Shown here one piece after another: positions 1-10,574 of a stretch of 64,000 bases of DNA; the stretch's first letter is position 1; each line of letters opens with the position of its first letter. This DNA is from Pseudomonas karstica. Its GTDB lineage: Bacteria > Pseudomonadota > Gammaproteobacteria > Pseudomonadales > Pseudomonadaceae. The notes under the pieces were generated by a model. The model searched no databases. It was given only the letters and a program-made list of their open reading frames with translations, and had not been told where the DNA came from. The translations under genes were made by a program, and so were the position numbers. The DNA lies in NCBI RefSeq assembly GCF_009707515.1, contig NZ_WLYI01000010.1, positions 62,001 through 126,000 on the forward strand. Reading direction: 5' to 3'.

Positions 1-172
1 ACAGGGCTCGGCATGGTCCGGATTTCCTTGTCGCGGGTTCAAGTACCACACCAGCATAGGGGCATACCCTGCATTGAAAAAGACAACCCCGGCGCATGGG
101 TTGCTGAATTGAGCTCATGAATCAAAACAGTCGTTGGATCAGCAAGTGCAGGGCTCAGGATGATGAACCTGC
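1..172. other. left-edge sequence, no gene recognised
   Basis: Short stretch between the window edge and the end of the first LysR gene. A short open frame runs in from the edge on the + strand and stops near 120, but its translation resembles nothing I recognise. I would not call a gene here. Confidence 0.3.
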
Positions 173-1066
173 TTACTCCCTATGACGCAACGCCTCGACG
201 ATGACCGTGTGGGCACGCGAGGATTGCTTTCGACTCGGGTAATAGAGGTAGTAGCCGGGATACGGCGCACACCAGTTGTCGAGTACCCGGACCAACCGCC
301 CGGCGGCGATGTGCTCAAGCACCATATCCTCGGGAACAAAAGCCAAACCGTAATCGGCGAGTGCTGCCCTGACAATGGGTGAGCTGCTATTGAACACCCA
401 TTGCCCGCGAGGGCGCAGCTTGATCACCTCTCCATCTTTTTCAAAATCCCACGGCAGTAACCCGCCGTGTGTTGGAAGCCGCAGGTTGAGGCAACTGTGC
501 AGCACCAGATCCTGGGGGGTCACTGGTTTGGTCCGGGTTGCAAAATACGACGGCGAACCTACGACGGCAATGCGCATGTCCGGGCTGATGCGAACGGCGA
601 TCATGTCCTTGGCTACCTGATTGCCCATGCGTACGCCTGCGTCGTAACGTTGGGAGACAATGTCAGATAGCGTGTAGTCGACCGTGATCTCGACATTGAT
701 GTCGGGGTTTTCGTGCAGGACTTTCGACAGTTTGGGCCACAGAATACTATTGGCGGCGTGCTCAGCAGAGGTGATTCGGATTGTCCCCACAGGTTTGTCG
801 CGCAGTTCCTCTACGGCGGCGAGTTCTGCATCGATTTCTTCGAACTGCGGAGCCACATTGATGTAAAGACGCTCGCCTGCCTCCGTAGTCGCAATACTTC
901 GAGTGGTGCGTGTGAGCAGCCGAACGCCCAGTTGAGCTTCAAGCCCTGTGATGGAATGGCTCAGCGCTGAGGGCGATACGCTGAGCTGAGCGGCCGCCCG
1001 AGTAAAGCTGCCTTCGCGCACGACATGTACAAAAGCGAGCACTCCGCTGAAGTTTTCTCGAGCCAT
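173..1066 (-). CDS. LysR-family transcriptional regulator (paralogue 1)
   Basis: A 297-residue LysR-type regulator of usual family length. The N-terminal winged HTH covers roughly residues 5-65 (FTRAAAQLSVSPSALSHSI, then LLTRTTRSI), followed by an effector-binding domain (about 90-290) with the typical RITSAEHA start. It lies tandem with a second LysR gene upstream on the same strand. It is clearly similar to the LysR genes at 1157-2092 and 10575-11468; all three end in a (L/H)YYPS(R/G) segment. The nearby oxidoreductase genes suggest a role in aldehyde or quinone stress, but that is inference. The ATG at 1066 has only a weak ribosome site. Confidence 0.9.
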   Translation of the reverse strand: MARENFSGVLAFVHVVREGSFTRAAAQLSVSPSALSHSITGLEAQLGVRLLTRTTRSIATTEAGERLYINVAPQFEEIDAELAAVEELRDKPVGTIRITSAEHAANSILWPKLSKVLHENPDINVEITVDYTLSDIVSQRYDAGVRMGNQVAKDMIAVRISPDMRIAVVGSPSYFATRTKPVTPQDLVLHSCLNLRLPTHGGLLPWDFEKDGEVIKLRPRGQWVFNSSSPIVRAALADYGLAFVPEDMVLEHIAAGRLVRVLDNWCAPYPGYYLYYPSRKQSSRAHTVIVEALRHRE

Positions 1067-1156
1067 TTATAATCCCGGTTCATTCGTTGGTGCAGTTGTC
1101 TTTGAATAATGCCAACTCGGTCAACCATGAGTCGGCGTGCTCAACCCACGCCCGCA

Positions 1157-2092
1157 TCAGCCTGCCGGATAGCGTAGTGCTTCGATCAACACAGTCATCG
1201 CGCGCGACAGGTGCCGACCACTCGGATAGTAAAGGTGATATCCCTTGAACGTCGGGCACCAGTCTTCGAGAACCTGCTGAAGTTGTCCATTGGCGATGTA
1301 CGGCCTTGCTATCTCCTGCGGGACATACCCTAGACCGAATCCAGCCAAGGCAGCGTGAAGGATCTGCCGTGAGCCGTTGAAGACAAGTTGCCCCTCGACA
1401 CGCACGTTGACGTGCTGCTCACCCTTCCTGAGCTCCCAGGGATAGAGCTCACCCAGGCTCATCAACCGCAGGTTTATGCACTGGTGCTCGGCCAGATCCT
1501 CGGGCTGCCTGGGTGCAGGGTGCTTGGCCAGGTAGGCCGGTGCACCGACGATTGTCACTGGCATATCCGGGCTGATACGCACGCAGGTCATGTCCCCGGC
1601 GAGTTCGTCGCCGAGTCGAATGCCCATGTCGTACTTATCGGCAACGATGTCCGTAAAGCGCGGCTCTACGATTACTTCGACTTTAATCTCGGGATATTGG
1701 GGGAGTAGCTCGACAAGTCTGGGCCATAGTGCGGTCTGCGCAGCATTTTCCGACGCGCAAATGCGAATAGTGCCCGCCGCCCGATCACGCAATTCCCCTA
1801 CAGCCGTCAACTGCGCCTCGATCTCATGAAAACGGGGAGCCACGTTCTGCATCAATCGCTCTCCCACCTCGGTCGTGGAGACGCTGCGGGTGGTTCGGGT
1901 GAGCAAACGAACCCCCATTTTCTTTTCAAGGGCACGAATCGTGTGGCTCAGTGCTGACTGAGAGACGCCAAGCTGTGCCGCCGCGCGGGTAAAGCTTTTC
2001 TCTCTCGCGACTGCAATGAAGGCCATCAGGTCGTTGTAGCTGTCTCTCGGCATTGATGAGCTCACTTCAATAGTCTTTGCCGACTTTAGCAT
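1157..2092 (-). CDS. LysR-family transcriptional regulator (paralogue 2)
   Basis: A 311-residue LysR regulator with an N-terminal HTH (FTRAAAQLGVSQSALSHTI) and a C-terminal effector domain. It is divergent from the flavodoxin-like gene at 2168, with only 75 bases between them, so it probably controls that gene and the downstream reductases; this is the classic LysR arrangement. The ATG at 2092 is preceded by AAGGGG about 5 bases upstream. A second ATG at 2053 (MPRDSYND) would give a length nearer to the paralogues and cannot be excluded. Confidence 0.9.
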   Translation of the reverse strand: MLKSAKTIEVSSSMPRDSYNDLMAFIAVAREKSFTRAAAQLGVSQSALSHTIRALEKKMGVRLLTRTTRSVSTTEVGERLMQNVAPRFHEIEAQLTAVGELRDRAAGTIRICASENAAQTALWPRLVELLPQYPEIKVEVIVEPRFTDIVADKYDMGIRLGDELAGDMTCVRISPDMPVTIVGAPAYLAKHPAPRQPEDLAEHQCINLRLMSLGELYPWELRKGEQHVNVRVEGQLVFNGSRQILHAALAGFGLGYVPQEIARPYIANGQLQQVLEDWCPTFKGYHLYYPSGRHLSRAMTVLIEALRYPAG

Positions 2093-2167
2093 CTAGTCCC
2101 CTTGGCAGGTGGCCGCTAGATTGTTACAGAACATAGGTGAGCCGTTGACGTTACGGGAGAGGCACGA

Positions 2168-2758
2168 ATGAACGAGCAACACGATCCGGTTCGTCGAGCG
2201 GTGATGATGGCTCTTGCGGCACTGCCTCTGAGCAGAACATCGTCAGTCTTGGCAGACAGCGCCGTGCGACAAACAGGATCACGGACGCTCGTGGCCTACT
2301 TCTCTCGTTCAGGAAGCACTCGGGTTGTCGCCGGTTTGATACAGCGTGCGCTCGGCACTGACCTTTTCGAAATACGGCCTGCTGCGGCCTACCCAGAGGA
2401 TTACTTAAAGACGGTCGAGCAGGCGCGGCAAGAACGTGACGCCGGGTATGAGCCGCCCCTGGAGGCCATGATTTCGAACATGACGCTCTATGACACAGTC
2501 TTCCTCGGCTTCCCGATCTGGGGAGAAACCACACCGCCGGTCATCCGCGCCTTCATGTCCGAACACGATCTTTCTGGCAAGACTTTAATTCCCTTCATCA
2601 CCCATGGCGGCTATGGGCTCGGGAGCAGCCACACCGTACTCGCCAGCCATGCACCGAAGGCGCGGCTGAGCAAAGGGTTTGCGATGGAAGCGGATCAGGA
2701 GAGGCAGACAATGAACCGCGTAGAGAGCTGGCTGAGCACAGTAAAAAGCAATGTTTGA
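2168..2758 (+). CDS. flavodoxin-like protein with N-terminal export signal
   Basis: A 196-residue protein. After a short basic and hydrophobic leader (VRRAVMMALAALPL, resembling a Tat or Sec signal) comes a flavodoxin fold beginning TLVAYFSRSGSTR, the FMN phosphate-binding loop, followed by a FLGFPIWGETTPPV segment typical of flavodoxin-like FMN proteins. It probably binds FMN and acts in electron transfer or quinone reduction. The signal suggests a periplasmic or membrane-side location, which is unusual for flavodoxins. It is the first gene of a + strand run with an aldo/keto reductase 48 bases downstream, and is divergent from a LysR regulator. Confidence 0.8.
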   Translation: MNEQHDPVRRAVMMALAALPLSRTSSVLADSAVRQTGSRTLVAYFSRSGSTRVVAGLIQRALGTDLFEIRPAAAYPEDYLKTVEQARQERDAGYEPPLEAMISNMTLYDTVFLGFPIWGETTPPVIRAFMSEHDLSGKTLIPFITHGGYGLGSSHTVLASHAPKARLSKGFAMEADQERQTMNRVESWLSTVKSNV

Positions 2759-2797
2759 GGGGACTGCTTCGCCAATCAACCATTCCCCCATGTATAG

Positions 2798-3799
<1,002 letters not shown>

Positions 3800-3921
3800 C
3801 CCCTACACCTCTATTAATGATTTCAGCTCATGACTTCATGCAGTTTATTGGCCTTAATCGATTGATAAAAGGTTTCTAGTATGGAACGGCTCAGGTCTTC
3901 CATTCTTCGAGAGGTTTGCAA

Positions 3922-4986
3922 ATGAAAACCGTAGGTTATGCCGCTCAGTCGTCCGAGTCGCCGTTGGCACCTTTCAACTTTGTCCGTCGGGTCTTGCGCA
4001 GTAACGATGTCGCCATGGAGGTGCTGTACTGCGGCGTCTGCCATTCCGACCTGCATACCGCCCACAATGATTGGGGCTGGACAACTTACCCGATAGTCCC
4101 GGGTCATGAAATTGTCGGTCGGGTCACTGCCATCGGCAGCGACGTCACCCGCTACAAATTGGGAGATACCGTCGCTGTCGGGTGCATGGTGGACAGCTGC
4201 CAGACCTGCGACCAATGTCACAAGGGTGAAGAGCAGCTCTGTCGCGAAGGCAACACCGGCACGTACTGCGGCCTGGACCGAATTACCCAGGAGCCGACTC
4301 AGGGCGGCTACTCGAAACACTTGGTGGTCCGCGAAGAGTTTGTACTGCGCGTGCCTGAGACGCTGGACCTGGCCAAAGTGGCGCCACTGCTGTGTGCCGG
4401 CATCACCACTTACTCGCCGCTGCGCACCTGGAACGTCGTGCCCGGTAGTCGAGTCGGTGTAATCGGGCTCGGTGGCTTGGGTCACATGGCCGTCAAGCTG
4501 GCCGCCGGCATGGGCGCGAAAGTCACTGTGTTAAGCCGCTCGAAAGACAAGACTGCCGACGCTCTCGCGTTAGGTGCCGAGCAACTGCTGGTCTCCGCCG
4601 ATATAGACGCAATGGACAAGGCTCAATCAAGCTTTGACCTGATCATCGACACGGTGCCGGTCAAGCACGACCTCAACCCCTATGTGCCATTGCTGGATGT
4701 CGACGGCACCCTGGTGATAGTTGGCCAGGTCGGCCCGATGGAGGAACAGAACACCGTATCAATGCTGCTTGGGCGTCGGCGCATCGCGGGCTCACCGATC
4801 GGTGGAATCCGTGAAACCCAGGAGATGCTCGACTTCTGCGCGCAGAAGAATATCTTGCCGGACTGCGAAATGATCCACATGGATCAGATCAACGAAGCGT
4901 TCGAGCGTATGGAGCGTTCCGACGTGCGCTATCGCTTTGTGATCGACATGGCCTCTCTGCCTGTTCCCGACACCTTGGTGGTCTAA
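3922..4986 (+). CDS. zinc-dependent NAD(P) alcohol dehydrogenase (YahK/CAD-like)
   Basis: Medium-chain alcohol dehydrogenase of about 354 residues. The catalytic zinc site is CGVCHSDLHT with GHEIVGRV. The structural zinc cysteines lie in CQTCDQCHKGEEQLC, and the Rossmann motif is GLGGLGHMAVKLAAG. Overall it resembles broad-specificity aldehyde reductases of the YahK/cinnamyl-alcohol-dehydrogenase class. A TTG at 3916 is in frame, but the ATG at 3922 follows GAGAGG with 7 bases spacing and is preferred. Together with the aldo/keto reductase upstream it suggests reduction of toxic aldehydes. Confidence 0.92.
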   Translation: MKTVGYAAQSSESPLAPFNFVRRVLRSNDVAMEVLYCGVCHSDLHTAHNDWGWTTYPIVPGHEIVGRVTAIGSDVTRYKLGDTVAVGCMVDSCQTCDQCHKGEEQLCREGNTGTYCGLDRITQEPTQGGYSKHLVVREEFVLRVPETLDLAKVAPLLCAGITTYSPLRTWNVVPGSRVGVIGLGGLGHMAVKLAAGMGAKVTVLSRSKDKTADALALGAEQLLVSADIDAMDKAQSSFDLIIDTVPVKHDLNPYVPLLDVDGTLVIVGQVGPMEEQNTVSMLLGRRRIAGSPIGGIRETQEMLDFCAQKNILPDCEMIHMDQINEAFERMERSDVRYRFVIDMASLPVPDTLVV

Positions 4987-4999
4987 CCTTCCGCCTCCC

Positions 5000-5034
5000 A
5001 ACGCCGTCCGGCTTGCAACTTGAGCGGCGTTTTG
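5000..5034 (+). terminator. possible weak terminator after the alcohol dehydrogenase
   Basis: AACGCCG (5000-5006) can pair with CGGCGTT (5025-5031) across a long loop and runs into TTTTG. The large loop and short T run make this only a candidate. Confidence 0.35.
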
Positions 5035-5072
5035 ATTGAACGGCCAATTGCCATCCCCCAGAGATCAATGCC

Positions 5073-5852
5073 ATGAAACTGATCGCCACCACAGCCGCCA
5101 TGCTGTTCTTTTCTGCCGTCGCCGAGGCGGATCAAGGTGGGGGCAGGCCTTCGCCCAAGCCGTCGCCGGTTGTCAAGGAGGTCACCCCGCAACTCTATGC
5201 CTACACGACCGAATTGCTGTTCGGCGAAGTCTGGAAGCGCCAGGAACTGGCCCCTCGGGATCGCAGCCTGATCACCCTGGCAGCGCTGGTGGCCGGTGGG
5301 CAAACCGCGCAGATGACCGGGCATATAAAACTGGGGCTGGACAATGGCCTCAAGCCCAGTGAAATCAGTGCACTGATCACCCACCTGGCGTTCTATTCAG
5401 GCTGGCCTAATGCGATGTCCGCTGCGGGCGTGGCGAAAACGGTGTTTACCGAACGCGGTCTCACCGCCGAACAAATCCTGCCGCCGACCACAGAGCCCCA
5501 GCCCCTGGACCCGGCCAGCGAAGCTGAACGCAGAGCGTTGGTCGAGGCTTCTGTGGGTACCGTGACCCCGCAATTGGCCACATACACCAACGACGTGCTG
5601 TTTGCCGACCTGTGGCGCAAAACCGACCTGACCCCACGGGACCGAAGCCTGATCACCGTGGCCGCCCTCACCGCCCAAGGCCAGGTCGCACAACTGCCAT
5701 TCCACTTGAACCGTGCAATGGATAACGGCCTGACCCAGACCCAGGCCGCTGAGGTCATCACTCATCTGGCGTTCTATGTCGGTTGGCCAAAAGCGATGTC
5801 GGCGGTACCGGTGCTTAAAGAGGTGTTCGAGGGGCGTCAGGATCGCCAATAA
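5073..5852 (+). CDS. exported protein with two carboxymuconolactone-decarboxylase-like domains
   Basis: A 259-residue protein with a Sec signal (MKLIATTAAMLFFSAVAEA) and two tandem CMD-like domains. Each has the pattern (V)TPQL..YT...LF...W.R..L.PRDRSLIT.AAL, then ITHLAFY.GWP.AMSA (about residues 35-125 and 160-255). I see no cysteine anywhere, so the CxxC peroxidatic site of AhpD is absent. CMD-like proteins often accompany aldehyde or quinone-stress genes; the reaction here is unknown. It sits between the alcohol dehydrogenase and the paoABC genes on the same strand. Confidence 0.85.
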   Translation: MKLIATTAAMLFFSAVAEADQGGGRPSPKPSPVVKEVTPQLYAYTTELLFGEVWKRQELAPRDRSLITLAALVAGGQTAQMTGHIKLGLDNGLKPSEISALITHLAFYSGWPNAMSAAGVAKTVFTERGLTAEQILPPTTEPQPLDPASEAERRALVEASVGTVTPQLATYTNDVLFADLWRKTDLTPRDRSLITVAALTAQGQVAQLPFHLNRAMDNGLTQTQAAEVITHLAFYVGWPKAMSAVPVLKEVFEGRQDRQ

Positions 5853-6113
5853 GGCCCTTGATACATCTTGAAATAGCTATCCCAAACTCGACGAAGCTCG
5901 TCCGCACCCCGGCAGGCCAATAAAACCGCGTGCTTTGCTGATTGATGAGCCGGGAGCATAACTCTATAGCCGGATACCGCATAAACATTCTGCAACCATG
6001 TGGGTCACTCTTTTTGATAAATACTGGCAATGCAGTGGCGCACCGGGCGACGAAGACCCGGATCCCAGCGTTGTCGTGGCCTGAACCGCTGCCGATACGT
6101 GGGAATAAAACCA

Positions 6114-6749
6114 ATGGACGACCTGCTGACAATATCCCGACGCAAATTTCTAATCGTCGGCGCGGTGACTGCTGCGACAGTGGCACTACCACCCTTCATA
6201 TGCGCTGAAGCCTCGGCGGCCAACCTGGCGCAACCGATCCAGGCCAAGCTCAGTTTTGTCGTCAATGGCCAGCCCCAGGCGCTGGACGTCGACACCCGCA
6301 CCACCCTGCTCGATGCCCTGCGGGAAAACCTCAAGCTTGCCGGCACCAAAAAAGGTTGCGACCACGGCCAGTGCGGCGCATGTACGGTGATTGCCAATGG
6401 CCGCCGCGTGAATTCGTGCCTGACCCTGGCGGTCATGCATCAAGGTTCAAAGATCACCACCATCGAAGGCCTTGGCACCCCGGACAAATTGCATGCCATG
6501 CAAGCGGCCTTCGTCAAACACGACGGCTATCAGTGCGGTTATTGCACACCAGGGCAGATCTGCTCAGCGGTGGCGATGCTGGATGAGATCCGCCAGGGCA
6601 TTCCCAGCCATGCCAGTACCAGCCTTACTCACCCGCCTCAACTGATCGCCAGCGAATTTCAGGAACGCATGAGCGGCAACATCTGCCGCTGCGGGGCGTA
6701 CTCCAACATCATCGAGGCAATCAGTGAAGTCGCGGAGGCCAGTGCATGA
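6114..6749 (+). CDS. paoA: periplasmic aldehyde oxidase, 2Fe-2S subunit (PaoA/YagT-like)
   Basis: About 211 residues from the ATG at 6114; an upstream in-frame start at 6030 would add a non-signal-like stretch and is rejected. A Tat signal ([20 protein letters not shown]) precedes two [2Fe-2S] motifs: [11 protein letters not shown]...C in the plant-type domain, and CGYCTPGQ with CRCG in the helical domain. It carries electrons from the molybdenum centre in PaoC. paoB follows with overlapping stop and start, and paoC overlaps paoB, so the three form one transcript. Only this subunit has a Tat signal, as in E. coli PaoABC, where the complex is exported folded. Confidence 0.92.
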   Translation: MDDLLTISRRKFLIVGAVTAATVALPPFICAEASAANLAQPIQAKLSFVVNGQPQALDVDTRTTLLDALRENLKLAGTKKGCDHGQCGACTVIANGRRVNSCLTLAVMHQGSKITTIEGLGTPDKLHAMQAAFVKHDGYQCGYCTPGQICSAVAMLDEIRQGIPSHASTSLTHPPQLIASEFQERMSGNICRCGAYSNIIEAISEVAEASA

Positions 6750-7702
6750 GGCCCTTTACTTATCTACGCGCCAAATCCCCGGCCGAAGCCGCCGCACTGG
6801 CGGCTCAGGTCAATGGCTCGCGGTTTATTGCCGGCGGCACCAACCTGCTGGACTTGATGAAACTGGAGATCGAGACGCCGACGCACCTGATCGACGTCAA
6901 CGGTCTTGAACTGGACCGCATAGAGGACACACCCGAGGGTGGCCTGAGGATCGGTGCCCTTGTTCGCAACACCGACCTGGCCGCCGACCCACGGATCAGA
7001 AAGGACTACGGCGTGCTGTCGCGGGCACTGCTCGCCGGCGCGTCCGGCCAACTGCGCAATGTTGCGACCACCGCTGGCAACCTGCTGCAACGCACCCGCT
7101 GCCCTTACTTCTATGACACCTATCAAGCGTGCAATAAGCGCCAGCCCGGCAGTGGCTGTGCGGCCATCGGTGGCTTCAGTCGGCAATCGGCAGTCATCGG
7201 TGTCAGTGATGCCTGCATTGCCACGCACCCCAGCGACATGGCCATCGCGATGCGTGTACTCGATGCCCAGGTCGAAACCGTGCGCCCCGACGGCACCACG
7301 CGGGTCATTGCCATGACGAACTTCCATCGCCTGCCGGGCAATACGCCCAACATCGAAACCACCCTGGCGCCCAACGAACTGATCACCGCCGTGACCCTGC
7401 CGGCCCCCCTGGGCGGCACGCATATTTACCAGAAGGTCCGTGACCGCGCCTCCTACGCTTTCGCCCTGATTTCCGTGGGCGCGGTGATTCAAGCGGATGG
7501 TAGTGGTCGTGTCGCGCTGGGCGGCGTCGCGCACAAGCCTTGGCGAGTAGAAGCAGCCGAATCGGCGATGCCCAAGGGTGCGAAAGCGCTGACCGAACGC
7601 TTACTGGCCGGCGCCACCCCCACCCATGAAAACGCATTCAAGCTGACCCTGGTAGAGCGCACGCTCGCCTCGGTGATAGCCCAAGCGAGGGCCCAGGCAT
7701 GA
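6746..7702 (+). CDS. paoB: periplasmic aldehyde oxidase, FAD subunit (PaoB/YagS-like)
   Basis: A 318-residue FAD-binding subunit of the xanthine-oxidase family. FAD-binding signatures are [13 protein letters not shown] and [20 protein letters not shown]. The [23 protein letters not shown] stretch carries the cysteine-rich insert (about residues 115-140) which in E. coli PaoB holds an additional [4Fe-4S] cluster. It passes electrons between the FeS subunit and the final acceptor. Start overlaps the paoA stop by 4 bases and its end overlaps the start of paoC. Confidence 0.92.
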   Translation: MRPFTYLRAKSPAEAAALAAQVNGSRFIAGGTNLLDLMKLEIETPTHLIDVNGLELDRIEDTPEGGLRIGALVRNTDLAADPRIRKDYGVLSRALLAGASGQLRNVATTAGNLLQRTRCPYFYDTYQACNKRQPGSGCAAIGGFSRQSAVIGVSDACIATHPSDMAIAMRVLDAQVETVRPDGTTRVIAMTNFHRLPGNTPNIETTLAPNELITAVTLPAPLGGTHIYQKVRDRASYAFALISVGAVIQADGSGRVALGGVAHKPWRVEAAESAMPKGAKALTERLLAGATPTHENAFKLTLVERTLASVIAQARAQA

Positions 7703-9897
7703 AGTTCGATACCCCCGCCACGACTAACCCCATCGACCAGATGAAAGTGGTAGGCAAGCCCACTGTCCGGGTCGAAGGCCCGTTGAAAACCTGCGGCCTG
7801 GCCCCATACGCCTACGAACACCACGACGCCGTGGCAAACCAGGCCTACGGCTATGTGATTGGCTCGGCCATTGCCAAGGGCCGTATTGCCTCGATGGACC
7901 TGGCAGATGCCGAGTCTGCGCCAGGGGTGATCGCTATTGTCACCGCTGCCAACGCAGGGAAGCTCGGCAAAGGCAAATTCAACACCGCCAAGCTGCTGGG
8001 CGGGCCTGAGATCCAGCACTACCACCAGGCCGTAGCCATGGTAGTGGCAGAGACCTTTGAGCAAGCACGCTGTGCCGCGCAACGGGTAAAAATCAGCTAC
8101 CTGAGCAGCGACGGGGTGTTTGACCTAGCGAGCGTTCGCGACTCGGGGGTCGAGTCCAAAGAACAACTGGCCGACAGCCGTCACGGTGATTTCGAAGGTG
8201 CGTTCACTGCTGCTCCAGTGCAGTTGGACGCGACCTACACCACCCCCGATCAAACCCACGCCATGATGGAACCCTTCGCCTCGATGGCCAGTTGGAAAGG
8301 CGATCAGGTGACGGTCTGGACCTCTAACCAAATGATCGACTGGTCCGTCACCGACTTGGCCACCACCCTCGGCCTGCCGAAGCAAAACGTACGCCTGATC
8401 TCGCCTTACATTGGTGGCGGCTTCGGCGGCAAGCTGTTCATCAGGTCGGACGCGGTGCTCGCCGCCCTCGGCTCGCGCCTGTCTGGACGGCCGGTGAAAG
8501 TCGCGCTGAGTCGGCCACTGATGATCAACAATTCCACCCACCGCCCGGCGACCATTCAACGCATTCGGATCGGCGCCAACCGCAATGGCAAGATCACCGC
8601 CATGGGCCATGAAAGCTGGTCCGGTGACTTGCCTGGAGGCAAGGTCGAGCGGGCTGCGCAGCCGAGCAAGTTGCTGTATGCCGGCGCCAACCGGCTGGTC
8701 AGCGCACGCCTGTCAATACTCGACCTGCCGGAAGGTAATGCCATGCGCGCACCAGGCGAAACCCCGGGGCTGATGGCTCTGGAAATCGCCATGGACGAGA
8801 TGGCCGAGAAGCTCAGTCTCGACCCGGTCGAGTTCCGCATCCTCAACGACACCCAGGTCGATCCAACCCAGCCCGAACGACGTTTCTCCCAACGGCAACT
8901 GGTGGAGTGCCTGCAAACCGGGGCCGAGCGGTTTGGCTGGAACACGCGACATCGGCAGCCGGGCGCACAGCGGGATGGGCGCTGGTTCATCGGCATGGGG
9001 GTTGGCGTAGCCTTTCGCAACAACCAACTGATGAAGTCCGGGGCGCGGGTTCGGCTCAATGACCAGGGCATCGTCACCGTGGAAACCGACATGACCGACA
9101 TCGGCACGGGCAGCTACACCATCATCGCCCAGACCGCCGCCGAGATGATGGGCTTGCCCCTCGATAAAGTGGTAGTACGCCTGGGGGATTCGAGCTTTCC
9201 GGTGTCGGCGGGTTCCGGCGGCCAGTTCGGCGCCAACTGCTCGACGGCGGGGGTCTATGCCGCGTGCGTGAAACTGCGCGAAGCGGTTGCCCAGCGCCTT
9301 GGCGTGAATGCCCAAGCAGCGCTGTTTATCGACGGTGAAGTACACGTGGGGGATCAGCGCCGGCCCTTGCGTAACGCAGCTCAGGCGGGTGAATTGGTCG
9401 CCGAGGACTCCATCGAGTTCGGCGATCTGAGCAAGCAATACGCGCAAGCGACCTTCGGCGCGCATTTCGTCGAAGTCGCCGTCGACAGCGCCACCGGTGA
9501 AGTGCGGGTACGACGGATGCTGGCAGTGTGCGCGGCGGGTCGAATCCTCAACCCGACTTCAGCCCGCAGCCAGGTCATCGGTGCCATGACCATGGGAGTC
9601 GGTGCTGCGTTGATGGAAGAGTTGGCAGTGGACAAGCGCCAGGGCTTTTTCGTCAATCACGACTTGGCCGGGTACGAAGTGCCGGTGCATGCGGACATTC
9701 CGCATCAGGAAGTGATTTTTCTCGATGAAGCCGACGCCTATTCGTCGCCGATGAAGGCCAAAGGTGTGGGTGAACTGGGCTTGTGTGGCGTGAGTGCGGC
9801 GATTGCCAACGCGGTGTACAACGCCACAGGTGTCAGGGTTCGGGAATATCCGATCACCCTGGACAAACTGTTGGACAAGTTACCGCCGATGATTTGA
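7699..9897 (+). CDS. paoC: periplasmic aldehyde oxidase, molybdenum-binding subunit (PaoC/YagR-like)
   Basis: A 732-residue molybdopterin-binding catalytic subunit of the xanthine-oxidase family. Recognisable segments are GGGFGGKLF (residues about 238-246), [15 protein letters not shown], and near the C-terminus GVGELGLCG, which contains the catalytic glutamate ([10 protein letters not shown]). It oxidises aldehydes to carboxylic acids. It has no signal peptide of its own and is expected to be exported with PaoA. The XdhC-like maturation factor (PaoD in E. coli) is not adjacent: the next gene, a cupin, lies on the other strand. Confidence 0.92.
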   Translation: MKFDTPATTNPIDQMKVVGKPTVRVEGPLKTCGLAPYAYEHHDAVANQAYGYVIGSAIAKGRIASMDLADAESAPGVIAIVTAANAGKLGKGKFNTAKLLGGPEIQHYHQAVAMVVAETFEQARCAAQRVKISYLSSDGVFDLASVRDSGVESKEQLADSRHGDFEGAFTAAPVQLDATYTTPDQTHAMMEPFASMASWKGDQVTVWTSNQMIDWSVTDLATTLGLPKQNVRLISPYIGGGFGGKLFIRSDAVLAALGSRLSGRPVKVALSRPLMINNSTHRPATIQRIRIGANRNGKITAMGHESWSGDLPGGKVERAAQPSKLLYAGANRLVSARLSILDLPEGNAMRAPGETPGLMALEIAMDEMAEKLSLDPVEFRILNDTQVDPTQPERRFSQRQLVECLQTGAERFGWNTRHRQPGAQRDGRWFIGMGVGVAFRNNQLMKSGARVRLNDQGIVTVETDMTDIGTGSYTIIAQTAAEMMGLPLDKVVVRLGDSSFPVSAGSGGQFGANCSTAGVYAACVKLREAVAQRLGVNAQAALFIDGEVHVGDQRRPLRNAAQAGELVAEDSIEFGDLSKQYAQATFGAHFVEVAVDSATGEVRVRRMLAVCAAGRILNPTSARSQVIGAMTMGVGAALMEELAVDKRQGFFVNHDLAGYEVPVHADIPHQEVIFLDEADAYSSPMKAKGVGELGLCGVSAAIANAVYNATGVRVREYPITLDKLLDKLPPMI

Positions 9898-9903
9898 TCG
9901 ATG

Positions 9904-9944
9904 CTTGCAGGAACAGCCATGGTGCTCATGGCGGTTCCTGCAAG
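9904..9944. terminator. hairpin between convergent genes, probable bidirectional terminator
   Basis: CTTGCAGGAAC (9904-9914) pairs with GTTCCTGCAAG (9934-9944), continued by GCCATG/CATGGC after one mismatch, with a 5-base loop. It lies exactly between the paoC stop and the cupin stop on the opposite strand. No T tract follows, so function as an intrinsic terminator is inferred from position. Confidence 0.5.
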
Positions 9945-9950
9945 TGGGGG

Positions 9951-10427
9951 TTACCTTGCGCTGGTGTAAACCTGCTCGCTGACCTGCTCCATCCAGTCCA
10001 CGGCCTTACCGTCCTGCATTTCGGCAATGGCAATATGGCTCATGCCGGTGGTCGCAGTGGCGCCGTGCCAGTGCTTCACATTGGGTGGAATCCATACGGT
10101 GTCGCCGGGTTTGATCGAACGCACCGGTTGCTCCCACTCCTGTACCCAGCCGGAGCCGGCGGTAACGATCAGGGTCTGCCCCAGCGGATGGGTATGCCAG
10201 GCAGTGCGGGCACCAGGCTCGAAGGTTACCGTGGCGCCGCCGACCTTGGCCGGCTCCGTGCCCTTGAAGGGTGCATCGACACGCACGGTTCCGATGAAAT
10301 AGTCCGCAGAACCTTTAACCGAAGGCTGTGAGCCGTTTGGAGTGACAGTCAGCATCTGGGGCTCCTGGGCCTGGGTCTCGAAGGCAAGCAGTGAAAGCGA
10401 GAGCGCAGTAGCGGCAAGCTTTTTCAT
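9951..10427 (-). CDS. secreted cupin-domain protein
   Basis: About 158 residues from the ATG at 10427 (a GTG at 10439 is less likely). A signal peptide (MKKLAATALSLSLLAFETQAQ) is followed by a single small cupin barrel with metal-ligand-like histidines in TAWHTHPLGQT and VKHWHGATA. It resembles the periplasmic cupins often next to carboxymuconolactone decarboxylases. Its substrate is unknown. It is divergent from the LysR gene at 10575, which may control it. Confidence 0.85.
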   Translation of the reverse strand: MKKLAATALSLSLLAFETQAQEPQMLTVTPNGSQPSVKGSADYFIGTVRVDAPFKGTEPAKVGGATVTFEPGARTAWHTHPLGQTLIVTAGSGWVQEWEQPVRSIKPGDTVWIPPNVKHWHGATATTGMSHIAIAEMQDGKAVDWMEQVSEQVYTSAR

Positions 10428-10574
10428 GGCGGATCTCACTCAAAGGGTCAAACGGGCGCGTTACAACGGCACGCACGATAAAGGTGTCAGGGAAACGTCC
10501 TGTTCACTCTACCGGTTACGCGCTATCAGAATTAGCCACTAAAATCAGGAAAGACCTATGAGAGATACTCATTA

